Below the pieces are notes generated by a model. That model was not told the origin of the DNA, made no database searches, and worked only from the letters and a program-made list of their open reading frames with translations. The position numbers and the translations under genes are program-made. A stretch of 58,015 bases of DNA from positions 1-58,015 of the forward strand of contig JAFZOS010000093.1 of NCBI GenBank assembly GCA_017550535.1, written 5' to 3'. Positions within the stretch are counted from its first letter, which is position 1; every line of letters starts with the position of its first letter. This document shows positions 19,353-27,112 of the stretch, one piece after another. The DNA is from Lachnospiraceae bacterium (lineage in GTDB: Bacteria; Bacillota; Clostridia; Lachnospirales; Lachnospiraceae).

Positions 19353-21959
19353 GTGAGAAAAAAGCTATTAAAGGCGATGGGCCGCCTTTCCATAATGTTC
19401 GTGTTCTTCGTTATTACCGTTATCATCACATCCAAGGTGGTGAACCAGGGCAATACCGATCTCACGGCGGATATGAAGGGCGCTACCCTGCCTGTCATAC
19501 ATGTCAATGTAAACGGTGAATATGTTAACTGCCTCCATGGCTATTTAAGCCAGATGGAAGGCAGTTATCTGCGCGGGACGATAACTCCCATGTCTGCAGA
19601 CCGGACAATTCCCATAAGAGTAAAAACGTTTGACAGTGTAGTAACGAACGTTGATTATGAAGTAAGGACTATGGATATGCAGCGGCTTCTGGAAAACGGA
19701 GCCGTTACCGATCCTGCGTATAACGGTGATGAGATAACTGCCGTCATACCTGTCAAGGACCTTATTAAGGATGAGCAGGAGTATATGCTCATCGTCAAGC
19801 TGACACTGTCGGATGGCCGTGTCGCATCATATTACTGCAGGTTTATCGACAGGCCTGAGCTTTATCTTACCGAGAAGCTTGAGTTTGTCCACAATTTCAG
19901 TTCCAAGACCTTCGATAAGGAGGCTGCCCGTGAGCTTAAGCCATATATGGAGTCAAATTCAGAGGGCGACAATTCAAGTTACGGGTATGTAAACATCCAT
20001 TCAAGTTTTAATCAGCTTACTTGGGGCGATCTTCAGCCCGCGCTTGAGAGTGAAAGGGAACTCCGTATCCTTGACATTGACACTAAAAACGCCGCTATCA
20101 AGTTTAACTATACGGTATCGGCACGCGGTGAGATGTATGATGTCGAGGAGTATTTCTATATAACCCGCGGCTCGGACAGGATGTACCTGATGGATTACGA
20201 GCGTACCATGGATAAGATCATAAACGAGAATAACGTTGTCGTGGGAAACGGCAAGATCTTCCACGGTATATTGAGCGAACCGATCGATTACATGGAGAAT
20301 GAGGACGCCAAGGTTTTCTGTTTTGTGCAGTCGAGGAGCCTTTACAGTTATAATTCGGATACGGGAGCCCTGGCGCGTATCTTTTCCTTCAGGGATAAGA
20401 ATAATGATGATGTAAGGACGTCGTTTAAATCGCATAATATAAAGATCCTGTATATGGATACGCAGGGTAACATCACTTTTGCCGTGTACGGATATATGAA
20501 CCGTGGCATGCATGAGGGAGAAGCCGGTATAGGCATATGCTATTATGACGGCGTTTTCAATACTATAGAGGAGCTTATGTTCATACCGTATACCAAGTCG
20601 TATGAGATGCTTAAGCATGATGTGGAGGCTCTTTGTTATGTAAACCACAAGGATACCCTGTATCTTATGTTTAACGGAACGATATACAGCATCGATCTTA
20701 ACCTGAGCAAGGCCGAACTGCTGGCAAGCGGACTTAATGAGACCCGTTTCGTTTCATCCCGGGATAACAGTATGATAGGGTGGCAGCCGTCTGATATACT
20801 GTATGATTACAAAACCCTTAAATTCATGTCGCTTGATACGATGTCTCCGGTCAACATAGATGCCGAGCAGGGCCATATACTTATCCCGCTTGGATTCTTT
20901 AACAATGATTTCGTATACGGAAGCGTAAAGCTCAGTGATATGAGGCTTGATTCTACCGGAAGGAATATCCTCCCCATGGATTATATTTATATTCAGAATA
21001 TAAGCGGAGAAATACTCAAGTCATATCATCACGACGATATATACATCACTGATGTTGAGTTTAAGGATAACATGATGAACTTGACCAGGGTGGTCATTGA
21101 CCCCGATACCAACCTCATGTATAGGACAAGTGATGATCAGATAATGAACAATACCATATATGAGACCATGCAGAATCAGTACAGGAGCGTTGTCACCGAG
21201 GAGATGGAAACGACATGGCAGACTGAGCTTAAGAACAGCAATACAGGCGATAATCCCAAGATATTGACTTCTAAGGTCGTATTGTATGAAGGCGAGCGCT
21301 ACTTCCACTTAAATGTCAAGGATGTACTGGACCGCTATTATGTGTATTCGAAGGGTGAGATAGTTGCCATCTATACCGATGCTTCCGATGCGGTATACGA
21401 GGCTGAAAATACCTCGGGAACAGTTACCAACAAAGACTGCCGTTATATCTACAGGAACGGTGACAGGAAGGATAAATATACTATTGATACTATAGTGACC
21501 AGAAAGGTCAATGACAATACCGCACCTCAACCCGATGAAGAAGGCGAGGAAGGTAATGAAGTTCCGGCCGAAGATGAAGATGTATATGTTAATCCCAGGG
21601 AGACGACGGTATCGGTATGTCTTGATGAGATGTTAAAGACTGCCGGAGCATATGTTGATACGGTTGAGCTTCTTGCCGAAGGAAAAACATCGCTTGATAT
21701 AATGAAAGAGAGCTTAAGTGATGCGGTGCCGCTCGCACTGTCGGGCTGTTCCAGTGACGCAATGCTTTATTATGTGGGCAACGGCGCCCCTGTCATGGCA
21801 TTGGTGGAAAACGATATGGCAGTACTCATAACGGGATTTGATGAGAATAACCTGATGATTTATGATCCCCTTGAAGGTAAGATCGTAAAAAGGGGAAGGC
21901 GGGATGCTTCCGCATGGTTCGCACTTAACGGAAACCGGTTCTTAACTTACGCAAAATGA
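19353..21959 (+). CDS. Large exported protein with C39-like C-terminal domain
   Basis: Protein of 868 residues with no family I can name for most of its length. One membrane segment near residues 11-30 (LSIMFVFFVITVIITSKVV) suggests a signal anchor and an extracellular body rich in beta strands. The last 110 or so residues resemble a C39-like papain fold (VSVCLDEMLKTAG, then GCSSDAMLYYVGNGAPVMAL, then AVLITGFDENNLMIYDPLEG). The histidine normally before the VITG strand is replaced, so catalysis is doubtful. An acidic linker (PDEEGEEGNEVPAEDED) precedes this domain. The GTG start at 19353 follows atpC with no gap, so it is co-transcribed with the ATP synthase. Its TGA lies in the outer base pairs of palindrome copy 3. 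Confidence 0.7.
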   Translation: MRKKLLKAMGRLSIMFVFFVITVIITSKVVNQGNTDLTADMKGATLPVIHVNVNGEYVNCLHGYLSQMEGSYLRGTITPMSADRTIPIRVKTFDSVVTNVDYEVRTMDMQRLLENGAVTDPAYNGDEITAVIPVKDLIKDEQEYMLIVKLTLSDGRVASYYCRFIDRPELYLTEKLEFVHNFSSKTFDKEAARELKPYMESNSEGDNSSYGYVNIHSSFNQLTWGDLQPALESERELRILDIDTKNAAIKFNYTVSARGEMYDVEEYFYITRGSDRMYLMDYERTMDKIINENNVVVGNGKIFHGILSEPIDYMENEDAKVFCFVQSRSLYSYNSDTGALARIFSFRDKNNDDVRTSFKSHNIKILYMDTQGNITFAVYGYMNRGMHEGEAGIGICYYDGVFNTIEELMFIPYTKSYEMLKHDVEALCYVNHKDTLYLMFNGTIYSIDLNLSKAELLASGLNETRFVSSRDNSMIGWQPSDILYDYKTLKFMSLDTMSPVNIDAEQGHILIPLGFFNNDFVYGSVKLSDMRLDSTGRNILPMDYIYIQNISGEILKSYHHDDIYITDVEFKDNMMNLTRVVIDPDTNLMYRTSDDQIMNNTIYETMQNQYRSVVTEEMETTWQTELKNSNTGDNPKILTSKVVLYEGERYFHLNVKDVLDRYYVYSKGEIVAIYTDASDAVYEAENTSGTVTNKDCRYIYRNGDRKDKYTIDTIVTRKVNDNTAPQPDEEGEEGNEVPAEDEDVYVNPRETTVSVCLDEMLKTAGAYVDTVELLAEGKTSLDIMKESLSDAVPLALSGCSSDAMLYYVGNGAPVMALVENDMAVLITGFDENNLMIYDPLEGKIVKRGRRDASAWFALNGNRFLTYAK

Positions 21960-22052
21960 TCAGACACGGGCAGACACGGGGACGGTTCTTCCGTCTGGCT
22001 TAAGAAAAAACCAGACGGAAGAACCGTCCCCGTGTCTGCCCGTGTCTGATCA
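21957..22052. repeat. Long palindromic repeat, copy 3 (perfect 42-bp arms)
   Basis: The arms at 21957-21998 and 22011-22052 are exact reverse complements with a 12-nt loop. They contain the GGGGACGGTTCTTCCGTC core plus a duplicated CAGACACGGG unit. The outermost TGAT/ATCA pairs provide the stop codons of both convergent genes (TGA 21957-21959 on plus; TGA 22052-22050 on minus). It could act as a bidirectional transcription barrier, though no U-tract follows. Confidence 0.92.
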
Positions 22053-22259
22053 ACCACATCGCTTACATGCTTCAATATAAATATCAATATCTTCAACTAT
22101 AAATTTCGACTTGTGCTCCGCGAGCGGTTCGCAGGAGCTGTAGATGTACTCGAGCACGCCGTATTTTGAAAACAGATCCATGACCTGACGGCCGCTCATT
22201 GATTTTTCGAATTTATACTGTTCAACGCAGTATGTAAGGAAGTTGCCCTCTTTTGTCAT
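22050..22259 (-). CDS. DUF3791 family small protein
   Basis: Protein of 69 residues matching DUF3791 (NFLTYCVEQYKFEKSMSG, then VMDLFSKYGVLEYI, then VEDIDIYIE). Members are often found in small cassettes beside toxin-like DUF3990 genes, but none is present here; function unknown. It overlaps the upstream gene by 4 nt (ATGA on the minus strand), so translation is coupled. Its stop lies within palindrome copy 3. Confidence 0.75.
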   Translation of the reverse strand: MTKEGNFLTYCVEQYKFEKSMSGRQVMDLFSKYGVLEYIYSSCEPLAEHKSKFIVEDIDIYIEACKRCG

Positions 22260-22468
22260 TGGATCACCTCCTTGCGGAACAGTTCAAGCAGCTTGTATTC
22301 GCTGCAGGCCCACAGATCGTTCTCGTCCTGCTCAAGCTGCTCATTAAGTTTCGAATTGTAAAAGGCGGTGCAGGCCTTAACCTCATCCCAGCCGAATTCC
22401 TCGGCAATGAGCCCCACAACCTTTGGTATCAGTAATATCCTAATAACGCGATAGCTTTCTTTATTCAC
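22256..22468 (-). CDS. Small helical protein partnered with DUF3791
   Basis: Protein of 70 residues, hydrophilic and helical (VVGLIAEEFGWDEVKACTAF, then LWACSEYKLLELFRKE), with no firm family. The GTG start at 22468 is preceded by GGAGGAATT at a suitable distance. The 4-nt overlap with the DUF3791 gene suggests the two products work together or in a complex. A regulatory or toxin-antitoxin-like role is conjecture. Confidence 0.65.
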   Translation of the reverse strand: MNKESYRVIRILLIPKVVGLIAEEFGWDEVKACTAFYNSKLNEQLEQDENDLWACSEYKLLELFRKEVIQ

Positions 22469-22484
22469 AGATCAATTCCTCCAT

Positions 22485-22510
22485 GGGACACGGGGACGTT
22501 TTCTTGTCCC
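22485..22510. repeat. Short relative of the palindromic repeat
   Basis: GGGACA ... TGTCCC ends enclose CGGGGACG, giving a short stem related to the outer arm of the long palindromes. It sits between two genes of the small minus-strand cassette and looks like a truncated copy. Confidence 0.6.
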
Positions 22511-22512
22511 GG

Positions 22513-22812
22513 TCATTTTCCCTTGAGCAGTTTCCTTGCGGTAGATAATTCTTCCTTAAGTGACTTTATCATCAGCTCGACATGCTTGCGGTGTTCGATC
22601 TTTTCCGTAAGCTCCTCGAGATCTTCCTTATGTATGTAATCCGATACTATGCGGTCACCGTCACGGTATTTTAAATAGTAATAGGTCTGATTTCCCAGCT
22701 TTTTGGGCGCGATCGTACCCTTGGGAAGCGTGGCCTTTACCTCGCCGTAGCGCTTTATCATGTATTCTATCCGTTTGCTTTCCCGTGCTACCGTGTTTGC
22801 AAGAACTCCCAT
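22513..22812 (-). CDS. Small coiled-coil protein, first gene of the DUF3791 cassette
   Basis: Protein of 99 residues: an N-terminal basic region, a beta segment of the type YYYLKYRDGDRIVSDYI that recurs in several small accessory proteins of Firmicutes, and a C-terminal coiled coil (EELTEKIEHRKHVELMIKSL). No enzyme motif. GGGAGAAAG precedes ATG 22812. It is divergent from ahcY, and a 44-nt gap holding the short palindrome separates it from the next cassette gene. Confidence 0.65.
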   Translation of the reverse strand: MGVLANTVARESKRIEYMIKRYGEVKATLPKGTIAPKKLGNQTYYYLKYRDGDRIVSDYIHKEDLEELTEKIEHRKHVELMIKSLKEELSTARKLLKGK

Positions 22813-22897
22813 ATCTTTCTCCCTGACTTACTCAACTAAGACTATAATATATGGTAATAGTGCAAATTACAAGCAGATGTTGGGTAATTGAGACTGA

Positions 22898-22926
22898 TTG
22901 ATAAAAATTTAGATATGCTGTATTAT
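22898..22926 (+). promoter_or_regulatory. Sigma-A promoter of ahcY
   Basis: TTGATA (22898-22903), a 17-nt spacer and TATTAT (22921-22926), about 45 nt before the ahcY start. The 5' leader would be only about 35-40 nt, too short for an S-adenosylhomocysteine riboswitch. Confidence 0.7.
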
Positions 22927-22970
22927 ATAAAACTGTAGTAAGCGAAACATAAACATACGGAGGAATAAAC

Positions 22971-24218
22971 ATGGGCAGTGAGATCAGGGACATAAATCTG
23001 GCAGAATCAGGCAAGCGTAAGATCGAGTGGGTAAGCAGGAACTGTGATCTGCTCCGTACCCTTAAAGCCGAATTTGAAAGGGACAAGCCGTTTGCGGGCA
23101 AGAAGATAGCTCTTTCGGTACATCTTGAAGCAAAGACAGCGTACCTGTGCCTGGCACTCAAGGCAGGCGGAGCCGATATGTATGTTACGGGTTCCAATCC
23201 GCTTTCGACACAGGATGACGTTGCGGCAGCGCTTGTGAGCGAGGGACTTGAAGTACACGCATGGTATGATTCTACGCCTGAAGAATATAATGCCCATATA
23301 AGAGCGGTGCTTGAGCCGGGACCGAACATCATAATAGATGACGGCGGCGATCTTGTTCACATGATACATACGGAGCTTCCTCATCTTATACCGAATGTGA
23401 TCGGAGGATGTGAGGAGACAACAACAGGTATACTCCGTCTTATCGCGATGGACAGGGACGGAGATCTTAAGTTCCCGATGGTGCTCGTTAACAATGCAAA
23501 CTGCAAGCATTTCTTTGATAACAGATACGGCACGGGCCAATCGGTGTGGGACGGCATAAACAGGACCACGAACCTTATCGTAGCGGGCAAGTATGTGGTA
23601 GTTGCCGGCTACGGATGGTGCGGCAAGGGCGTTGCGATGAGGGCAAAGGGCCTTGGAGCAAAGGTCATAGTTACCGAGGTCGATCCTGTTAAAGCGATCG
23701 AAGCGGTAATGGACGGATTCGATGTAATGCCGATGAACGATGCGGCTAAGATCGGTGATTTCTTTGTTACGGTAACGGGCTGCGACAAGGTAATAGACGA
23801 GGAGGACTTCGCGGTCATTAAGGACGGAGCCATCCTTTGCAATGCGGGACACTTTGACTGCGAGATAGACATGGCATGGCTTAAGAAAAATGCCGTTGAG
23901 AATCGCGAGATGCGGAAGAACATAATGGGATACAAGCTTCCTACGGGCCAGTGGGTATATGTACTCGCCGAGGGACGTCTTGTAAACCTGGCAGCAGGCG
24001 ACGGACATCCTGCCGAGATAATGGATATGTCATTTGCGATCCAGGCATTGTCAGCAAAGTATCTTGTGGAGCACGAAGGGCAGCTTGATAAGATGATTAT
24101 CGATGTTCCGAAGGAAGTCGATGATGAGGTTGCGGTGCGCAAGCTTGCTTTCCTTGGAAAGAAGATTGATGTGCTTACCGAGGAGCAGGTGAAATATCTA
24201 AATTCGTCAGCGGTGTGA
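22971..24218 (+). CDS. ahcY: Adenosylhomocysteinase
   Basis: Reversibly hydrolyses S-adenosylhomocysteine to adenosine and homocysteine, recycling the methylation by-product. The 415 residues include the substrate-site sequences DDGGDLVH, EETTTG and NNANCKHFFDNRYGTGQS, and the NAD-binding GYGWCGKGVAMRAKGLGAKV. The length fits the short archaeal/Thermotoga-type enzyme rather than the roughly 470-residue form. GGAGGAATAAAC precedes ATG 22971. murC begins 3 nt after its stop, so they are co-transcribed. Confidence 0.93.
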   Translation: MGSEIRDINLAESGKRKIEWVSRNCDLLRTLKAEFERDKPFAGKKIALSVHLEAKTAYLCLALKAGGADMYVTGSNPLSTQDDVAAALVSEGLEVHAWYDSTPEEYNAHIRAVLEPGPNIIIDDGGDLVHMIHTELPHLIPNVIGGCEETTTGILRLIAMDRDGDLKFPMVLVNNANCKHFFDNRYGTGQSVWDGINRTTNLIVAGKYVVVAGYGWCGKGVAMRAKGLGAKVIVTEVDPVKAIEAVMDGFDVMPMNDAAKIGDFFVTVTGCDKVIDEEDFAVIKDGAILCNAGHFDCEIDMAWLKKNAVENREMRKNIMGYKLPTGQWVYVLAEGRLVNLAAGDGHPAEIMDMSFAIQALSAKYLVEHEGQLDKMIIDVPKEVDDEVAVRKLAFLGKKIDVLTEEQVKYLNSSAV

Positions 24219-24221
24219 TTT

Positions 24222-25637
24222 ATGTATAAGATAGACTACAACAACCCCGTGAGGGTGCATTTTATCGGAATAGGCGGGATAAGCATGAGCGGTCTGGCAG
24301 AAATATTGCTTGACCGCGGTTTTACGGTGTCGGGTTCGGACAGGGCCCCGTCGGAGCTTACGAAGATACTTGAAGACAAGGGGATAAAGGTTTACTACGG
24401 GCAGCGTAAGGAAAACATCACTGATGATATACGGCTCGTGGTATATACAGCCGCGATCCATGAGGATAATGAGGAATTCGCCGAGGCAAAGGGTCGGGGC
24501 ATCCCGATGCTGACCCGGGCTGAACTGCTCGGACAGATAATGACCAATTATGATGTAGCCGTGGCGGTGGCGGGAACGCATGGCAAGACGACTACCACAT
24601 CCATGATAACGGACATACTCATGGCCGGCGGACTCGATCCCACGATATCGGTTGGCGGTATGCTTAAGGAGATAGGCGGCAACATCCGTATCGGGCGTTC
24701 TGGGTATTTTGTTACGGAGGCCTGCGAGTACACAAACAGCTTCTTAAGCTTCAATCCTACGGCCGATATAATACTTAATATCGAAGAAGACCACATGGAT
24801 TTCTTCAAGGACCTTGAAGATATCCGTTCTTCTTTTAAAAGGTTTGCGGGACTGGTACCCGAAAACGGCATAGTTGTGATAAATGCTGACATTGAAAGGT
24901 ATGAGGAAATAACGGAAGGCCTTAAATGCAATGTTGCGACCGTATCGGTCAACGAGGATGCAAAGGCCGGATATACAGTAAAAGACGTAAGTTATGACGG
25001 ATTCGGCTGTGCTTCATTTAATGTGATCCGAAATGCCGGTGCGGCAAAGCTGTGCGGCAGGGCGGAAGGCGATGCGGGAAGGTATGCTCTTAAGGTTCCG
25101 GGAGCACATAACATAGGCAATGCGCTTGCGGCGATCGCGCTTGCCGAGTTTCTGGGAATTGATAACGATACGATTGCGAAGGGCTTCCTTGACTTTACGG
25201 GGACGGACAGGCGTTTCCAATATAAGGGCAAGCTCGGGGATGTGACCATAGTTGACGACTATGCCCATCATCCTACAGAGATAAGGGCAACGCTCGCAGC
25301 AGCCCGGAATTACCCTCATAAACGTATCGTATGTATTTTCCAGCCGCATACATACACAAGGACAAAGGCATTCTTCGATGATTTTGTAGATGCGCTGACA
25401 AATGCCGACGTTGTGATCCTGGCTCCGATATATGCTGCAAGGGAAACGGATACGCTGGGAATAAGCTCTGATATGATATGTGAGGCCCTTAAGAAGCGCG
25501 GAAAGGAAGCGTACAGTTTTTCCACATTTTCTGACATCGAAGATTTTGTCCGAAAAAAAAGTTTGAAGGATGATCTGTTGATAACTATGGGGGCCGGAGA
25601 TGTAGTAAAAATCGGCGAAGATCTGCTTTCAAAATAA
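24222..25637 (+). CDS. murC: UDP-N-acetylmuramate--L-alanine ligase
   Basis: Adds the first amino acid of the peptidoglycan stem peptide. The 471-residue protein has the N-terminal Rossmann motif HFIGIGGISMSGLA, the ATP loop AGTHGKTTTTSM, EACEYTNSFL and DDYAHHPTEI, all typical of MurC. The stop is followed at once by a DnaA-box-like sequence. Confidence 0.96.
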   Translation: MYKIDYNNPVRVHFIGIGGISMSGLAEILLDRGFTVSGSDRAPSELTKILEDKGIKVYYGQRKENITDDIRLVVYTAAIHEDNEEFAEAKGRGIPMLTRAELLGQIMTNYDVAVAVAGTHGKTTTTSMITDILMAGGLDPTISVGGMLKEIGGNIRIGRSGYFVTEACEYTNSFLSFNPTADIILNIEEDHMDFFKDLEDIRSSFKRFAGLVPENGIVVINADIERYEEITEGLKCNVATVSVNEDAKAGYTVKDVSYDGFGCASFNVIRNAGAAKLCGRAEGDAGRYALKVPGAHNIGNALAAIALAEFLGIDNDTIAKGFLDFTGTDRRFQYKGKLGDVTIVDDYAHHPTEIRATLAAARNYPHKRIVCIFQPHTYTRTKAFFDDFVDALTNADVVILAPIYAARETDTLGISSDMICEALKKRGKEAYSFSTFSDIEDFVRKKSLKDDLLITMGAGDVVKIGEDLLSK

Positions 25638-25799
25638 TTATCCACAATATCCACAGCAAGGTGGCGGGAGTTATCCCTAAACAGGCTGTGGATTTTTAAG
25701 TTAACGTAATAAGTTACCGCCAAAAATCAATACCCGCAATTTTGCACGCTGACCCTATTCACATAATTAAATCCGTACATAGTTTCTGTATTATCCACA
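25638..25799. promoter_or_regulatory. DnaA-box cluster upstream of primosome genes
   Basis: Two perfect TTATCCACA boxes (25638-25646 and 25791-25799), plus near matches ATATCCACA (25647-25655), CTATTCACA (25755-25763) and, on the minus strand, AAATCCACA (25687-25695). The 296-nt gap before the dnaD-like gene is otherwise non-coding. DnaA control of primosome genes is known in B. subtilis; here it is inferred. dnaA and dnaN are not present in the window, so this is not called oriC. Confidence 0.65.
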
Positions 25800-25845
25800 G
25801 TGGAAAAACCCTTGTATTTACGGGGTTATTGGGCATAAGATTTTG

Positions 25846-25874
25846 TTTTCAGACGGGGGCAACTGTGCTATAAT
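25846..25874 (+). promoter_or_regulatory. Promoter of the dnaD-like gene (extended -10)
   Basis: TTTTCA, 17 nt, TATAAT, with TGC directly before the -10 (TGCTATAAT, extended -10). It lies just downstream of the DnaA boxes, so DnaA bound there could affect initiation. Confidence 0.65.
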
Positions 25875-25933
25875 CATCGTCACCGGGAGATGAATTTTTA
25901 AATGGGGGAATAGTTAACGGCGGTGTATATTTA

Positions 25934-27070
25934 ATGGGAAATATTACTCTGTACAAAGATTATTCTTCGGAAGTCACGCTTATCAAAAATGACTTCATTG
26001 ACATATATATGACTGAGGCAAACGATGCCCAGATCAAGGTGTACCTGTATCTTTTAAGGAAGCTGTCCGGCGGAAGCCCGTTTTCGGTGGGTGATATCGC
26101 GGATCGGTTTAATTATACCGAGAAGGACGTACTGCGGGCACTTAAGTACTGGGATAAGTTAAAGCTTATATCCTTAAGCTTTAATTCGGGAGGAGAGCTT
26201 ACCTGTATCCAGATCCTTGACCCTCCGAAAGCCGATGCCGCGGGACAAACAGGACAAACAATAACCGCAGTACCCGCAGGGCACGCGGGGCACACATTAG
26301 TCACGGGGTATGCAGTACAGCCGGATATTCCGAATAAAACAACGGAAGACAGGATCAAAATGGTTGATTTTTCCAGGAAAACCGAATATACGGCTGAGGA
26401 ACTGGTTAAATTTAAGGATATACCGGAAATATCGCAGCTTTTGTTCATAACGGAGACTTACCTTAATAAGACGCTCCGTCCCGATGAGATATCTTCGATA
26501 CTGTTCATGTATGATTCTTACGGATTCAGTGCCGACCTTATCGAGTATCTTATCGAGTACTGTGCGAACAACAGGAAAAAGAGCATCAAATACATCGAGT
26601 CGGTCGCAAGGACGTGGGCCGAAACGGGAATAACAACGGTCGATGAGGCGCGGGCGCGTACCGGCAGGGCGCCGAGGGAGGTATATGAAGTATTTAAAGC
26701 CTTCGGTATAAGCGGCCGCGATCCCATCGAACCCGAGATATCGTATGTTGTCAAGTGGAACAGGGTGTACGGTTTTTCCATGGATATAATATGCGAGGCA
26801 TGCTCAAGGACTATAATGAAGATACACAGCGCAAGCTTCGAGTACGCCGATACGATCCTGACAAACTGGAAGGATGCGGGAGTGGCGGCTCTTAGCGACA
26901 TTGAAAAGCTTGATGCCATGCATGCAAAGGAAGCGGTAAAGTCACCCGGGAAAAAGAAGGGCGGAAAACCCGATGACAAACCCGGGCAGAGCAGCGGATT
27001 TAATGGCTTTAACCAGCGCAAGTACGATTACGACGAATTGGAAAAAGATGCATTGTATAATCAGGGATAG
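25934..27070 (+). CDS. DnaD-like primosomal protein with two DnaD/DnaB_2 domains
   Basis: Replication-restart/initiation protein of 378 residues. The N-terminal winged helix (residues about 25-85, SVGDIADRFNYTEKDVLRAL) is followed by a Gly/Thr/Ala-rich linker (about 95-130) and two tandem C-terminal DnaD (DnaB_2) domains of about 70 residues each, at about 165-240 (LRPDEISSILFMYDSYGFS ... TWAETG) and about 255-330 (ISYVVKWNRVYGFSMD ... NWKDAG). The tail is Lys/Gly rich. DnaD and DnaB of B. subtilis remodel origin DNA and help load helicase through DnaI, whose homologue is next. The ribosome site before ATG 25934 is weak. Confidence 0.85.
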   Translation: MGNITLYKDYSSEVTLIKNDFIDIYMTEANDAQIKVYLYLLRKLSGGSPFSVGDIADRFNYTEKDVLRALKYWDKLKLISLSFNSGGELTCIQILDPPKADAAGQTGQTITAVPAGHAGHTLVTGYAVQPDIPNKTTEDRIKMVDFSRKTEYTAEELVKFKDIPEISQLLFITETYLNKTLRPDEISSILFMYDSYGFSADLIEYLIEYCANNRKKSIKYIESVARTWAETGITTVDEARARTGRAPREVYEVFKAFGISGRDPIEPEISYVVKWNRVYGFSMDIICEACSRTIMKIHSASFEYADTILTNWKDAGVAALSDIEKLDAMHAKEAVKSPGKKKGGKPDDKPGQSSGFNGFNQRKYDYDELEKDALYNQG

Positions 27071-27082
27071 TAGTGTTATAAT
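27053..27082 (+). promoter_or_regulatory. Candidate internal promoter for the dnaI-like gene
   Basis: TTGTAT, 18 nt, TATAAT, spanning the 3' end of the dnaD-like gene. It would allow extra expression of the loader and of prs. Confidence 0.5.
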
Positions 27083-27112
27083 CTGAGGGGGTATTTCGGG
27101 TAAGGAGTGACA

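Noticed and set aside
20001-20648. Open frame of 215 codons antisense within the 868-aa gene
   Set aside because: Composition is that of a reverse-complement shadow, with no ribosome site or domain; the forward gene has a plausible signal anchor and linker.
21961-22048. Classical intrinsic terminator for the atp operon
   Set aside because: The hairpin is very stable, but no T-run follows on either strand, so it is listed as a repeat with possible barrier function.
22927-22970. SAH or SAM riboswitch before ahcY
   Set aside because: The leader after the promoter is under 45 nt and shows no conserved riboswitch sequence or terminator.
23007-24008. Long open frame (333 codons) antisense to ahcY
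   Set aside because: It mirrors the ahcY codon pattern, has no ribosome site or recognisable domain, and ahcY is certain.
25638-25933. Chromosomal origin of replication
   Set aside because: DnaA boxes and AT-rich sequence are present, but dnaA, dnaN, gyrB or rpmH are not nearby. A DnaA-regulated promoter is simpler.
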